Of a DNA stretch of 64,000 bases, positions 11,884 to 21,716 are shown piece by piece (position 1 is the first letter of the stretch; the number at the start of each line of letters is the position of its first letter). The position numbers were made by a program, and so were the translations under genes. The notes beneath the pieces were generated by a model. That model was not told the origin of the DNA. It saw only the letters and a list, made by a program, of their open reading frames with translations, and made no database searches. Origin of the DNA: Hyposmocoma kahamanoa (lineage: Eukaryota > Arthropoda > Insecta > Lepidoptera > Cosmopterigidae); assembly GCF_003589595.1 (NCBI RefSeq), contig NW_020653726.1, forward strand, positions 18,558,954-18,622,953. The letters run 5' to 3'.

Positions 11884-12018
11884 GTAAGGGTGCTGGTGAA
11901 ATTACTGGCACATGAGACTTGTTAAGTTATATCTCAAGGTGACAAGGCGCAAAGCCAGTGAGTGCCCTTTAGATCTTCTTGATATAAAGCTCTGAGTGGC
12001 ACTGCAACTGCTATGGGT
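11884..12018 (+). mobile_element. SINE-A internal fragment
   Basis: Plus-strand piece from AAGGGTGCTGGTGAAATTAC to GCACTGCAACTGCTATGG. Both ends of the family are missing. Confidence 0.7.
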
Positions 12019-12290
12019 AGAAATAATCTCAACATTGAAAATTCAAAGAATCCCTACAGATATCTACGTTCATATCGCCTGCAACAATAACACATTTACT
12101 TTTACTGTAAGGTTACTACCGACAAATGCCAGAGATACATCGGTGTTTTTGAATGATGGAGTGCGTGTCTACACGCATGATCATAATTTCTTTATTCAGC
12201 ACAATTTCTAAGCAGTTGCACTCTTCACAGGGTGGTCCTCTTACAGTGACACCATAAACATTCCTCACGTAAGCAGTAGCTCGACCATTT

Positions 12291-12658
12291 TTTCAAAAAA
12301 AGGAGGGGTTCTCAATTCTATTGTACGTTTTTTTTGTATGTATGTTACGCGATAACTCCATTTGTGAACCGATTTTTATGATTCTTTTTTGTTGGAAAGG
12401 GGGTACCTCAATAGTGGTTCCATTTAAATTTGAAGAAAATATTCCTCTAAGGGTTCACGCATGAACACTTATTTTTTAAAATAACGCCTAAATTTCAATA
12501 AGGAACAATTATTTTAATGTTAAGTCTCGTCTAGTCCCGAACTTTTTGGTTGGCTTTTGCGCACTTTCCGGTAACCGATTTTAATAAAACTTGGCAAACA
12601 GATATAGTTCCACGAACTTTTGAGGTCGTTTTTTTAGTACTGTGTACTCAGATTATTA
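12291..12658 (+). mobile_element. Repeat-C, long diverged copy
   Basis: Plus-strand copy. Landmarks in order are AAAAAGGAGGGGTTCTCAA, TATGTTACGCGATAACTCC, TTGGAAAGGGGGTACCTCA, GCACTTTCCGGTAACCGATT and TACTGTGTACTCAGATTA. The order mirrors the minus-strand copies at 15177 and 25365. No coding frame. Confidence 0.75.
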
Positions 12659-13769
12659 TCAATATAATTGGTTGTATGATAGAAATGGAACCCCGTGATT
12701 TGAGGAATTACCGTGCCTTCACCAAGTCAAGATTCCGTAAGAATGATGACGTGAGATTCCAAGCTGAAACGTTTTAAGTTTACTAAGAAATCATCAAAGT
12801 TACGTTACGACTGACGTAAAAAGAAGATGACGTATGATAATAAGAATAATAAGAAATATGATAAAAAAGATAGCAACGAACAATGCGAAATGCGAACAAA
12901 TGAAAAATACATATTAGTGACGAGAAAAGTGAAGATTTGCAGTTTATGCATGCACTAGAAGAAAGGAATACTAAGTAATATTCATTATACAGAGATAGAA
13001 CGCGATACACGAAAGGAACGAAGGAAAAGAATGAAATTTATCAGTCATAAAAATGAAATTGAATTACTCGACTACGTAGAGCGCGGCAAGGCAAGTTCAC
13101 TTTTAAATCGGACAACCGCAATAGGAATGAGTCCAGACGGGACTAGATCAAATCAGTTCACACGCCATTTGCGTCGTGCCCTTAAGCTGTCTGCGTCGAG
13201 TTGAAAAAAATACACTTGCAAAAATTCATTCTCTCATAATGAGACTCCCAATTTACTACATTGTTGTTTGAAGCAATAACAGTAGAATTAGAAATAATAC
13301 GTTTTAATGTTTATTTCAAAAGACAGTGATGTACGTGGTTTTGACTGAAAAGCAGCTTTTTAGAGAACTTTGGCATGTGCTGAATCAGATTCTTTTTTTA
13401 AATTCTGAATTTAATCCGTATTTGCGTCATAGTAGTGAGTAAAGAATGAATGAAATATTCTTTAAAACATTAAAACGACAATAAAGAGCAGGAAATATAA
13501 GAGTTGAAAAAGGGGGTGTTACAAAAAAATATACCATTATAACACTGCACTTTCGGAATTAATGGACGGGTTGAAGAGAAAAAAGAAAACGATGGATATA
13601 TAAACTATATTTGTGCTACAAAAACTTGCGATTCATTCTGTGTACCGTTTAGTTTCTCAGGTTTCTCTGAGAGAAAAGTTTAAGGAGACACTGGTATCAT
13701 GACTGGCATCATAGTACGGTTACTCATATATTTCGTATGCCCGTAAAAATATACATAATTTTGTTAAGA
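12659..13769. other. Unannotated AT-rich stretch
   Basis: No gene recognised. The patch 13080-13200 is GC-richer, with no repeat elsewhere in the window. A small direct repeat (TTTCTCAGGTTTCTCTGAGA) sits near 13652. Confidence 0.4.
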
Positions 13770-14175
13770 AACAAGATATACGTAATATTAACCCTAAAAC
13801 TAAGCCGAAACTCATGGTACCAGGATTTCGTTTAACTAAGGTAAACGATTATTTTATGGAGAACTATAAGTTTTTACAACAAAATTTCGGAGCATATATT
13901 AAAATTATCATTTCCTAAGTTTAAAACTTATATTAAAATTTATTTTACAAAATTGAAGACTACGTGTTTGATAAAGAGATGTATGGTAAGACGGCATGAG
14001 TCCAGATTCCACACAAATAAGATTCAAAACGTATTCCGTAGCATTTAAATTTTATTGAAGTTTAGTTTTTCTTACTTCTTCTTCTTTGTTACGTCATCAC
14101 AGTGAACGAGTAATAGCTTAAAAAATGACGTTTTCTAGTGAAAAATTTTACTTTTATTTTTACTTTGAGAAGTAA
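13770..14175 (+). pseudogene. LINE-E: C-terminal coding tail plus 3' UTR
   Basis: Plus strand. A decayed frame gives VPGFRLTKVNDYFMENYKF and, after frameshifts, PKFKTYIKIYF. It parallels the copy at 48392-48620 (MVPxFRLTKVNDSFMGN). The 3' UTR follows from about 14010 (TCCACACAAATAAGATTCA, CCGTAGCATTTAAATTT) and ends near 14169 with TTTTTACTTTG. The arrangement coding tail then UTR is what links the stand-alone tails at 24170, 39423, 42636, 47240 and 47737 to this LINE. Reverse-transcriptase catalytic domains are absent. Confidence 0.7.
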
Positions 14176-14181
14176 TTATAT

Positions 14182-14310
14182 TTAGGAGTCAAAGAAATAT
14201 TCCTTAACATGTTGTTTGAAGGAATCAAAAGGAAGGGATCGTGGAATACGTTCAGGGAGAGAATTCCATAGCCGGATAGAATAAGTATTTGTCCATCTAT
14301 CAATATGATC
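14182..14310 (-). pseudogene. LINE reverse-transcriptase tail with natural stop
   Basis: Minus-strand frame: RLWNSLPERIPRSLPFDSFK, then QHVKEYFFDS and a TAA stop (plus-strand TTA at 14182-14184). RLWNSLPE followed by FxxFKxxVKxYF is the conserved end of LINE reverse-transcriptase proteins. It abuts LINE-E in convergent orientation, with the two 3' ends about 10 bases apart. Confidence 0.75.
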
Positions 14311-14941
14311 TTGGACCCATAAGTGACAGAAAATCCATGTTAAATGCAAGAAAAGAATCGAAGACGCTGTGTCACTGTGAAAAATTTGGCTTCAGCAAGA
14401 GACGGAATTCCAAAGAGAACAAAACAATTTTCATGACCACACTCTATAGCTTAAGCAAATTATGTCTTCTCTTGCGAATAACCTTCTAGCTTTAGTAATA
14501 TACGGCTCAAAATCTTGAGTTGGAGGTAATTGAAACGTTCTCTTAAACCCATCCACATGATATCACGCCTAAGGCTGACAGTGCGTGATTATCTAACCCC
14601 TTTGTTATCCTATCACCGCTAAGTAATTTGTTAGAACAAAGTGAAATCGGACACCAGGTTGGAAACAATGTGACAAGCACCCCGTTATGATATTAATGTA
14701 TTTTGATATAAAGAGTAGAAGCATGTCTGATGTACAGGAAAGGTGTGAGTGACTGATCGGCGACAAAGTACCTAGTTCAAACTTTATAAATGCGAGAAAT
14801 AAAATGGACTGACTGTTCTTGATAGTAATCCTCAAATAAAGCTTGGTTGCCAATGAAGTATAAGAAATATTTACCACAAAGTTTTTGTTTCAGAATAATT
14901 TTAAATGAGAAACAAAACCTTTGTGTAAAGGTTTCTTATAC
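14311..14941. other. Unannotated stretch upstream of LINE tail
   Basis: May include more of the 5' side of the minus-strand LINE copy, but I could not follow a conserved frame. No other feature seen. Confidence 0.35.
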
Positions 14942-15132
14942 AATTCTAAGTAGAGCTCTATGTGGTAGAGTTCGTCCAGGGAAGTACTGCCACCTTAATT
15001 TTCAAGGATAAGGGTGGTGAAATTGCATTTAGGTTTCAGGGTGACGGGAGTAGTGGCAGTGCCCGACAGACGTGTCGCTTACCACCAGGCGCATGACTTG
15101 TTCGTCCCTTCACTTGGTATTATAAAAAGAAT
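14942..15132 (+). mobile_element. SINE-A copy with two internal deletions
   Basis: Plus strand, from the 5' landmark AGAGCTCTATGTGGTAGAG to the 3' end TTCACTTGGTATTATAAAAA. Much of the middle is absent: GCAGTGCCCGACAGACGTGT joins normally distant parts. Both ends being retained shows deletion after insertion or mobilisation of a deleted source. Confidence 0.8.
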
Positions 15133-15176
15133 GTAGCATTTTTATGTACCTGTAATATTAACATATGCATATAATA

Positions 15177-15618
15177 TAATCTCAGTACAGAGTACCAAAT
15201 AAACCCATCTCAAAGGTACGTGGAACTACGTCTATTTGCTAAGTTTTATTGAAATATCCACTAGTTCGCCACTATATGGGTCTTGACACAGAAGATAATA
15301 AAAATCGGTTCTCACTACTTAAAGTATATTCAGAGAGAAAAGCGCCTTGAATTTGAGAATAGCAAAACCAACCATTAAAATAATTGCTCTTTAAGTAAAA
15401 TATAGGCGCTATTTATAAAAATTAATGTTCATGCGTGATCAGCCACCCTTAGTGGTGGATGATTTTCTTCAAAATGAAATTGGACCACTATGGAGGTACC
15501 CTCTTTCCACCAAAAAAATAGTCATAAAAATCGGTTCTCAAATACCGGAGATGTCGCGTAACATACATACAAAAATTACAATAGAATTGACAACTTCCTC
15601 CTTTTTTTGAAGTCGCTT
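15177..15618 (-). mobile_element. Repeat-C, near full-length copy
   Basis: Minus-strand copy, starting TAATCTCAGTACAGAGTACC and ending TTTTTTTGAAGTCGCTT. Between them are GTACGTGGAACTACGTCTAT, GATAATAAAAATCGGTTCTC and TCGCGTAACATACATACAAA. It is collinear with copies at 25365 and 44991. The short plus-strand open frame at 15425-15610 is incidental. Confidence 0.8.
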
Positions 15619-17532
15619 AAAAACTTAACTACAAACTTTTCCATTGATGGTTTTGCGTATGATAACCATTAAATATAAAATGTAAACGATAGATGTGACC
15701 TAATAATATATATTTACAAAGAACAAATCCTACAGTTTCTTTGAAATTACTAGTAGTAGGAGCTACATAAAAGTTACTCTCTAAACGCGCTCTGTACAAT
15801 ACCCGGGTTGCCAAGAAATTACCTTTTTGCTCAATAGAAACTGGTATTTTCTACGGATTCAGTTCGGAATACTTGCTTATAACAAAGTAGGGCTTCATAT
15901 TGCCCCTTCACATAAGCCCTTTGATAATTTCATAAACGTCCCGTTACACCAAAATGTTACACTCTCAGTGTTTATATATAAGTTTATATTACCAACATAG
16001 AAATTGAATAAAAGGGCATTAAAATGTTTTAAAAGCGCGGAATACCGGAATACCGGTAGGCTATTAACTGGGAACGCTCTTGTAATTGCATTTCGCAACA
16101 AATTACAAGTCGAGCGGTACAGTCGCTTAGTTCCCGAGTCGATGTGATGACAACTTCTGGTTTTAGTCTCTATTCCTATATGTACATATTTGTAAATTTG
16201 TGAGGTAATATTTATAATATTTAGGGCACACCCTAATACAACCTGTCATAATTAAAGGTTCTAATTAAAACTTTATATGTTCGGTTTACCATGTTTAAAA
16301 GTTAGCACCCCGACTCTTGATCAGATAAATCATAAAATAAATGCTAAAAATTAATTTCAACTTTCCAACACTCTGTGTTTATACCAACTAAGTCAAATAT
16401 CAGTAAATTTTCATGAAAAAGATTATATTTTTGCTCTTTTTGTCAAATGCCGAACCACGATCGAAACAATTGGTTGCATTGTGGAGTCTTTTTTGCGTAA
16501 AATTATTTGTTTTATTGTGTGATCACTGTCTGTTGTTTATGCTATCCTAAGTATACAGCGCACATTTATTTCTTAATATTCCACTATGATTCTAGAGCCT
16601 ATCATATTTCCGGTCAGGCAGATCCAAGATCAGTATGCCACCTTTTTGGAAGTATGATTTGAGGTCTAAACCACATGGGAACAAGTCTTTACAGTTGCGT
16701 AATAGATTACGTTACTAATATATAGCAATGTGTAACTATTTACGTACAAAGACTATCCAGAAAAAAAAAAGAAAAATTACTCTTTATAAACAACCACAAC
16801 TACGTATACCACAACTTAATATTGGAAAAAAAAGGAAACACTTGTAACCCAATCTCCCGCAAATTGCAACTTTCACTAGTGTCCGGTGGCTTACCGGGAC
16901 GTTACCGGTATCGAGTATACCGGTAACATATTACCAACGAGGTTGGGCAGGGGCGATATATCAACCTGTTTCTTGGGGCTGGGAATGGACGATAGACGCC
17001 GTTGAGGTCGGATTTAGGAACTAGTTGGGAGATTAAGTTATGCGTCATGACGGAATTGGAGGCAATAAAGTACGGATTTAGGAAATTAACGCTATGGTAA
17101 AAAAATTGCGCAAATGATGTTTGCGAATGTATGTGGAATTTCCACGACAATTAATTGTTTAGGGAGACATCACACTTAATGATACGGAATCGCATTAAGC
17201 TGGCCAGAAAAAAAGTTCATGTCTAGAGCATAAAATACGTTCTGAGTTGATGTCTATTGTAATAAGAGCATAAAAGACGTTGGGCATTGCGTTCGACGGT
17301 CCGAAGGCGAAACGTACAACATCATGTAATATTAACTTTATTGAATATCACGATGTTGTACTATCATGATATTCAATTATTTTTGTGGAATTATTAATAG
17401 ACAGTTCGAACACAAAGAAAAATTCCGACCTCACCATTGGGAGATGTTTTCCCAACGGAATGAACCAGCATACCTTAATTTATCAGTACTTGTTGCAGAA
17501 CTTTGTTTTTGGATTTTAACTATTTTCTTGCA
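15619..17532. other. Unannotated AT-rich stretch
   Basis: No gene recognised in almost 2 kb. A palindromic TTACCGGTATCG...TACCGGTAA cluster lies at about 16900-16926. Another weak inverted repeat (TTGAATATCACGAT / ATGATATTCAA) lies at about 17340-17377. Confidence 0.4.
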
Positions 17533-17622
17533 TTAGCGCCATCTGTGAGAAATCTATGAAAGTCCAGATGGATCAAAGGAATTTTACTTAGTGTTCGATC
17601 TTTGTATTAATAATTGTACAAC
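17533..17622 (+). mobile_element. Family T fragment without tRNA-like part
   Basis: GCGCCATCTGTGAGAAATCT is followed by ATTTTACTTAGTGTTCGATC and TTTGTATTAATAATTGTACA. The same two blocks flank the tRNA-like segment in the copies at 18717 and 58453. The tRNA-like part is deleted here. Confidence 0.7.
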
Positions 17623-18167
17623 ATCTTTTTCACAGACTCATGCTGATTCTGCTTTAATAAATGTGGTGATCTCTTTAATCAGAATTGCATTTACAAATTG
17701 ACGGATTATTTGATTAAATTTAGGATATTTTTCAATATAAATTAGGTCTCATAGCTAATAATAACAATTTGGTACTTAAGTTTCTCACTTTTGAAATGTT
17801 CCAGCAAAAGAAAATAGATCATGTAACTGAGAACAAGAATGTAGCTGAAAGATTTCACTAAATCTGCATAAATTTCTAACAAAAATCTCCCTACTGGTAA
17901 TGCTATGTACGTATGCTTCGCAGATTTGTTGATTTTTCATCTACAACACAAACAAGTTAATGCAACGGGCCTGAAGACAGATTGGGGCTACGGCAAACGG
18001 CGATAGACGTTTATATCGCGATGATATTAATATTAAACATGTTAGACTCAAAGATGGAAAGGTTGCTAAATATTTAAAACCTATATATTGAAGTTCAACG
18101 AGATTTTACTGTTGTCTAACAACATCATAAATATTGACAACATTAAGTAATTAATATAATTATTGCT
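17623..18167. other. Unannotated AT-rich stretch
   Basis: No recognised gene or repeat. Confidence 0.4.
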
Positions 18168-18352
18168 GTACTGCTCAGCACAGGACTCCTTACACAATGA
18201 GAGGGCTGGGGCAGTATTCCCACGCGGGCTCGAAGCTGATTGGGAACTTCACACATATGGAGATAAATTCCTTGCACCAATACGCTCATGGTTCAAAGGC
18301 ACAAACCCGAATTCGAAGCCACGGCCCTCTGTTCGAGTGGCGGTAGGTGTTT
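18168..18352 (-). mobile_element. SINE-C copy (tRNA head + RTE-like tail)
   Basis: Minus-strand counterpart of the SINE at 59975-60235. From the 3' side it reads GCTCAGCACAGGACTCC, AATGAGAGGGCTGGGGC, CCCACGCGGGCT and TTGGGAACTTCACACA. The decayed tRNA-like head follows (CCACGGCCCTCTGTTCGAG). The plus-strand open frame over it is a shadow. Confidence 0.75.
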
Positions 18353-18683
18353 TTTACATAACGTTCAATCCTAGTTAGGGTTTTTTTAATATTAAATGGC
18401 CTTACTCTTGACTACTGACTAACTAGCTTTGGTGCAAAGATGAGGTCTAAGAGGTCTACTTAATCGCACCTTAGTGATATTCGGGCTGTATGTGCTCAGA
18501 AATAGGATGAGAAAAGCGCCTTAAAACGCCTGAAAATATTAACTAAATAAGAATAATATCCCGTCGTGCATTTGGATATCTGATGGTAAAAGGGGAAGAG
18601 TGGAATGAGCTGTTAGAGCTTATATAGATAATAAATACAATAAATTTAATAATACAATTTTTAAAGTTAGCCGCTGGCAGCTG
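18353..18683. other. Unannotated spacer
   Basis: AT-rich with no recognised feature. Confidence 0.4.
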
Positions 18684-18714
18684 TAACCTAACTAACCTAA
18701 CCTAACCTAACCTG
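18684..18714. repeat. Interstitial telomeric tract (CCTAA)n
   Basis: About five to six units of CCTAA, one with a deletion, i.e. TTAGG on the other strand. TTAGG is the standard insect telomere motif. The tract is short (~30 bp), internal, and directly adjoins a family T element. It could come from telomerase-mediated break repair or simple slippage. Confidence 0.8.
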
Positions 18715-18716
18715 GG

Positions 18717-18945
18717 TGAAAAAAACTTTCATAGATTTCTCACAGATGGCAAATACGTCAAAAAAGTCTTTAAAAACCTAAAACAAACATTTCATCAAAC
18801 ACATAGGAAAAAATCATCATGGTTTGTTCCGTAGTTCAATTGGTTGTGAGTCAGATACGATATGCTGAAGGCGCTGGTTCGAATCCAGCCATATCGAAGG
18901 GATTTTTCTTAGTGTTCGATCTCTCTTAAATATTAATTATATTTA
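18717..18945 (+). mobile_element. Family T element with tRNA-like core
   Basis: Starts with TTTCATAGATTTCTCACAGA, has a tRNA-like segment at 18826-18900, and ends AGTGTTCGATCTCTCTTAAA. In the tRNA-like part the T-arm GCTGGTTCGAATCCAGC is a perfect 5-bp stem with a GGTTCGAATCC B-box. The D-arm (TAGTTCAATTGG) resembles an A-box. The anticodon region does not fold well, so this is a tRNA-derived retroposon or decayed tRNA, not a functional gene. Confidence 0.65.
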
Positions 18946-19091
18946 AGTATAAGATTTGATGATGAACCAAAATCATCAAAACCTATGTCTGGAGCACCGG
19001 TCTATATGGGTGCGAGACATGGACAATGACAAACAAAGACAGAGAGAGATTGGAGTCATGTTGAGTGTGTGCGTTATTGTTATTATTATTA

Positions 19092-19413
19092 TTTGAAATG
19101 AGGTGCTGGAGGTAAATGGAAAAAATAAAATGGACAGAAAAGAAATCAAATTAGGAAGTTTTGGAAAGGGTTGGGGTGGAGAGAAATGTTTTAAATGCAA
19201 TAGAGAGGAAAAGGAGAAAAATGTTTGGACATTTGTTACGTAATGACGAATTTGTGAGAGTGATAATGGAGGGGAGGATAGAAGGGAAAAGAAAGAAAGG
19301 AAGACCAAGAATGGCTTATAGTGAACAAATAAAAAAGAAGATCAAAGTGAACAGATAGAGAGGTCAAAGAACTGGCTATGAACCGTGAGGAGTGGAGGAG
19401 ACTGCACCGATAA
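19092..19413 (+). pseudogene. LINE reverse-transcriptase C-terminal fragment
   Basis: Plus frame from 19095: EMRCWR, stop, MEKIKWTEKKSN, stop, EVLERVGVERNVLNAIERKR, KMFGHLLRNDEF, IEGKRKKGRPRM. After a frameshift it ends with VKELAMNREEWRRLHR and TAA at 19411. This order (MRCWRRM, IxWTDR, RKxxxxGHLLR, EGxRxRGRPR, REEWR) is the conserved tail of lepidopteran LINE endonuclease-reverse transcriptases. Two in-frame stops and a frameshift show it is inactive. An ATT simple repeat sits just 5', and a TGATGA-type tail follows. Confidence 0.85.
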
Positions 19414-19689
19414 GAGTCTGACTCTTAAATAAGATGATGATAAGATTTATTATTATCACGAATGAACGTATGTTGATTATATGGAGACGGATTGACGGAG
19501 AAATGACGGAGAAAGAATGTTTCATAGTTTGATCTAGTACTTTCACGTTGTAATTAATTTTTCATCATAATTGTAATATACGTCTATTAAACCTGTGAGT
19601 GTCAGCGGTAGTAGTATAATTTGAAAGGTTGGTTTTCGATTTAGAGGTCGACTCCCTGCAGTGGCATGTATATATCTATGAATTTAATT

Positions 19690-19862
19690 TCTAAATTAGG
19701 TACATTCAAGGAAAATATCGCGATGAAACCAGCACTCCTCCTCCTCCTTGGAAAATGGAATCCCCAACCCACATAGGGTCAGCGTGGCAGACTATAGCCT
19801 CTTAGAGAAGACCAGTTTCCAGCAGTGAGTCGTACAATGAGTTGATGGTGATTATCGAATGC
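19690..19862 (+). mobile_element. RTE-like LINE/SINE 3' tail remnant
   Basis: Contains ACATTCAAGGAAAATATCGC, CAGCGTGGCAGACTATAGCC, AGCAGTGAGTCG and a final TTGATGGTGAT. These are the landmarks of the 3' end shared by RTE-type LINEs and chimeric SINEs in Lepidoptera. The upstream GAGGTCGACTCCCTGCAGTG may be a decayed tRNA-like B-box. No coding sequence. Confidence 0.6.
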
Positions 19863-19985
19863 TTGACTATGTCTAGTGTTGAGACCGTAGTTTAAATTCT
19901 TTCACTAAATTGTTTGTGGTTATCGTTTTTGTTTGTGGCAGTGAACAAACGTTTAATTTATAGGTTTTTTTTTGGTTTTTAAATC

Positions 19986-20110
19986 GCGTATATTTGTTTT
20001 TCAAACGTTTCGGGCCCTTTACATTTGAAAAAACAAATATACGTTACTTAGATCTGAAAAAATAGTTTCATATCCCAGCGTGTAACAATCGCAAAAAACT
20101 AACAGCTTAC
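19986..20110. mobile_element. Short copy of the hairpin-bearing element
   Basis: GCGTATATTTGTTTTTCAAA, then CGTTTCGGGCCCTTTAC, then TTTGAAAAAACAAATATACG form an inverted repeat. It is followed by TCTGAAAAAATAGTTTCAT and GTGTAACAATCGC. The same order occurs at 47972-48391, where the hairpin is longer. This copy has lost most of the stem centre and the coding part. Confidence 0.7.
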
Positions 20111-20837
20111 AGCAGTTACGTTTGGGTTATCTGTTACTTTCTGAGCTATTTTATGGTAATATATCCTGGTACGCGTTTTTTTAACAGTCACCATGAAGTG
20201 TCTTGGGCATCATCTTATTAAAAAAAGTATTCCTGCACCCGCATTCCTTAATTTAAAAATGGCCGGTTCAATTTGGAGGGCGTCCTAATTAATTGATCTG
20301 AAGATTCGCGGAAATTGCGAACTCCTCCCCCTGCCCCACCTCACCATCTCCCTCACCCCCTCTCAGTGTATCTTTGGCTTTAATTTAGAATTGTTAGCGC
20401 AAAGGGAATGCAATTTACGTAAAATAATTGTTTGATTTCGAATATTTCGACGCTTACCCTTGCCGGGGCCTTAATTTGGTTTATGAAAAGGTCGTGTAGA
20501 GGTTTTTTTTTTCGGGGAAAACACGGGTTGCGGTTACCATAATGTAATGAGATCGGTGTTAGCAATTTCCGTAAAGTACTAGGTTTTTGAGTTTCATGCG
20601 AAGGTTCCCAGATGTCGTAATAAGATTTACTTTTCCTAACTTCGCAATTGTTGAAATTGGGATATTGCTTTTGACTTGTTTGGTCAAAATTTAATCCGGA
20701 ACTTTAGCAATGACTCAGCTAATGGAAGGCGGTTTGGTTTATTTAAATGCCTACAGTTACAGTTTAAAAGTTGGAACTACTGGGCAGTTTTAAATTACTT
20801 CAGAAAATATAATAACATTAGATTAAAAGCACGGAAG
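20111..20837. other. Unannotated stretch
   Basis: Includes a C-rich patch at 20324-20362 (CTCCCCCTGCCCCACCTCAC). No gene recognised. Confidence 0.4.
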
Positions 20838-20990
20838 CAAGATGACAAATGGAGTAAGGCGATAACTAAGTGGCGTCTATGGGTTGGGTACAGGAATGTC
20901 GGGCGTCCTGCAGCGAGATGGAGAGACGACATCGCAAGCGTTGCGGGGCAAATCTGGGTGAGCCTAGTGCAGGACTGCGGTCTAGTCTAA
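20838..20990 (+). pseudogene. LINE reverse-transcriptase C-terminal fragment
   Basis: Plus frame: DDKWSKAITKWRLWVGYRN, VGRPAARWRDDIASVAG, then QIWVSLVQD. The VGRPxxRWxDDIxxVAG block with a WM..AQDR-like end is conserved in RTE/jockey-type LINE proteins. The related family at 56625-57460 carries the same block. Only the last ~50 codons are recognisable. Confidence 0.75.
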
Positions 20991-21486
20991 GCCCTGTACA
21001 GATAAACTGTTATTACCTGGTTCCCTTTTACCATTTTCCAACTTGAATTCATACTTTGACGACAATGACACTGAATTAATACTGTCTTATAATAACGGAG
21101 TGGCAGCCGTTCTATGCTGCCACTGGCGCCTAACATTTAGTTTTTGTTGTATGTAACTTTTATTCACCTCATCACACTTTGACTTTTAACTTTGGTATGT
21201 ACTTTGTATTGTGAATTAAAAGATTGTAACACACGGTTTGTTTTATTTCTGGGGAAAAAAGGGAGGTCAAATTCATAATTGTTACAGTGAGTTGCGCAAC
21301 AACTTAGAGATCTTATAGGGTGGGTATACCGAGCAGTGAATGAAATCTAGCTGTATATGATGAAAGGGAATTTTTTCTTCCTAACAATTTTATTTATGAT
21401 CAATCTGGAATTTCTCAAACTCAATCAATCTTCATTTCATACGTAAGCAAATTACACTACAAATCTTCTCATTTATTAAGTTCTGA
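20991..21486. other. Probable LINE 3' flank and spacer
   Basis: AT-rich DNA after the LINE tail, with no separate feature recognised. Confidence 0.35.
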
Positions 21487-21716
21487 CGACCTCCGTAGTC
21501 CAGTGACTTGCACACGGGCTTTCATAATATCGCCATCTCTGTGGTACCACCGGGTTTTATCCCCAAGCGAGTCAATGTAGAAAATCTAACTTTTTTATGT
21601 TGTCTCAGGCCTGGGTGTTTGTGGTACCGTCGTTGTTTCTGATTTCCATAACACAGGTGCTTTAGTTACTTTGAGATAGGTTCAACGTACATATATGATG
21701 TTGTCTATTATTTATT
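21487..21716 (+). mobile_element. SINE-M (Metulj-like) copy
   Basis: Starts with a decayed tRNA-like head (ACGACCTCCGTAGTCCAGTG, degenerate B-box near ACCGGGTTTTATCCCC). The body has GGCCTGGGTGTTTGTGGTAC, CGTCGTTGTTTCTGATT and CATAACACAGGTGCTTTAG. It ends in ATTATTATT. The organisation fits a tRNA-derived SINE with a simple-repeat tail. The Metulj resemblance is from memory and unverified. Confidence 0.8.

Noticed and set aside
15425..15610. Open frame of 61 codons
   Set aside because: Falls inside Repeat-C, and collinear copies do not keep the frame.
18163..18378. Plus-strand open frame of 71 codons
   Set aside because: Lies entirely over a minus-strand SINE-C copy.
18826..18900. Functional tRNA gene
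   Set aside because: The T-arm is perfect but the anticodon stem and acceptor do not pair, and the segment belongs to the repeated T family.
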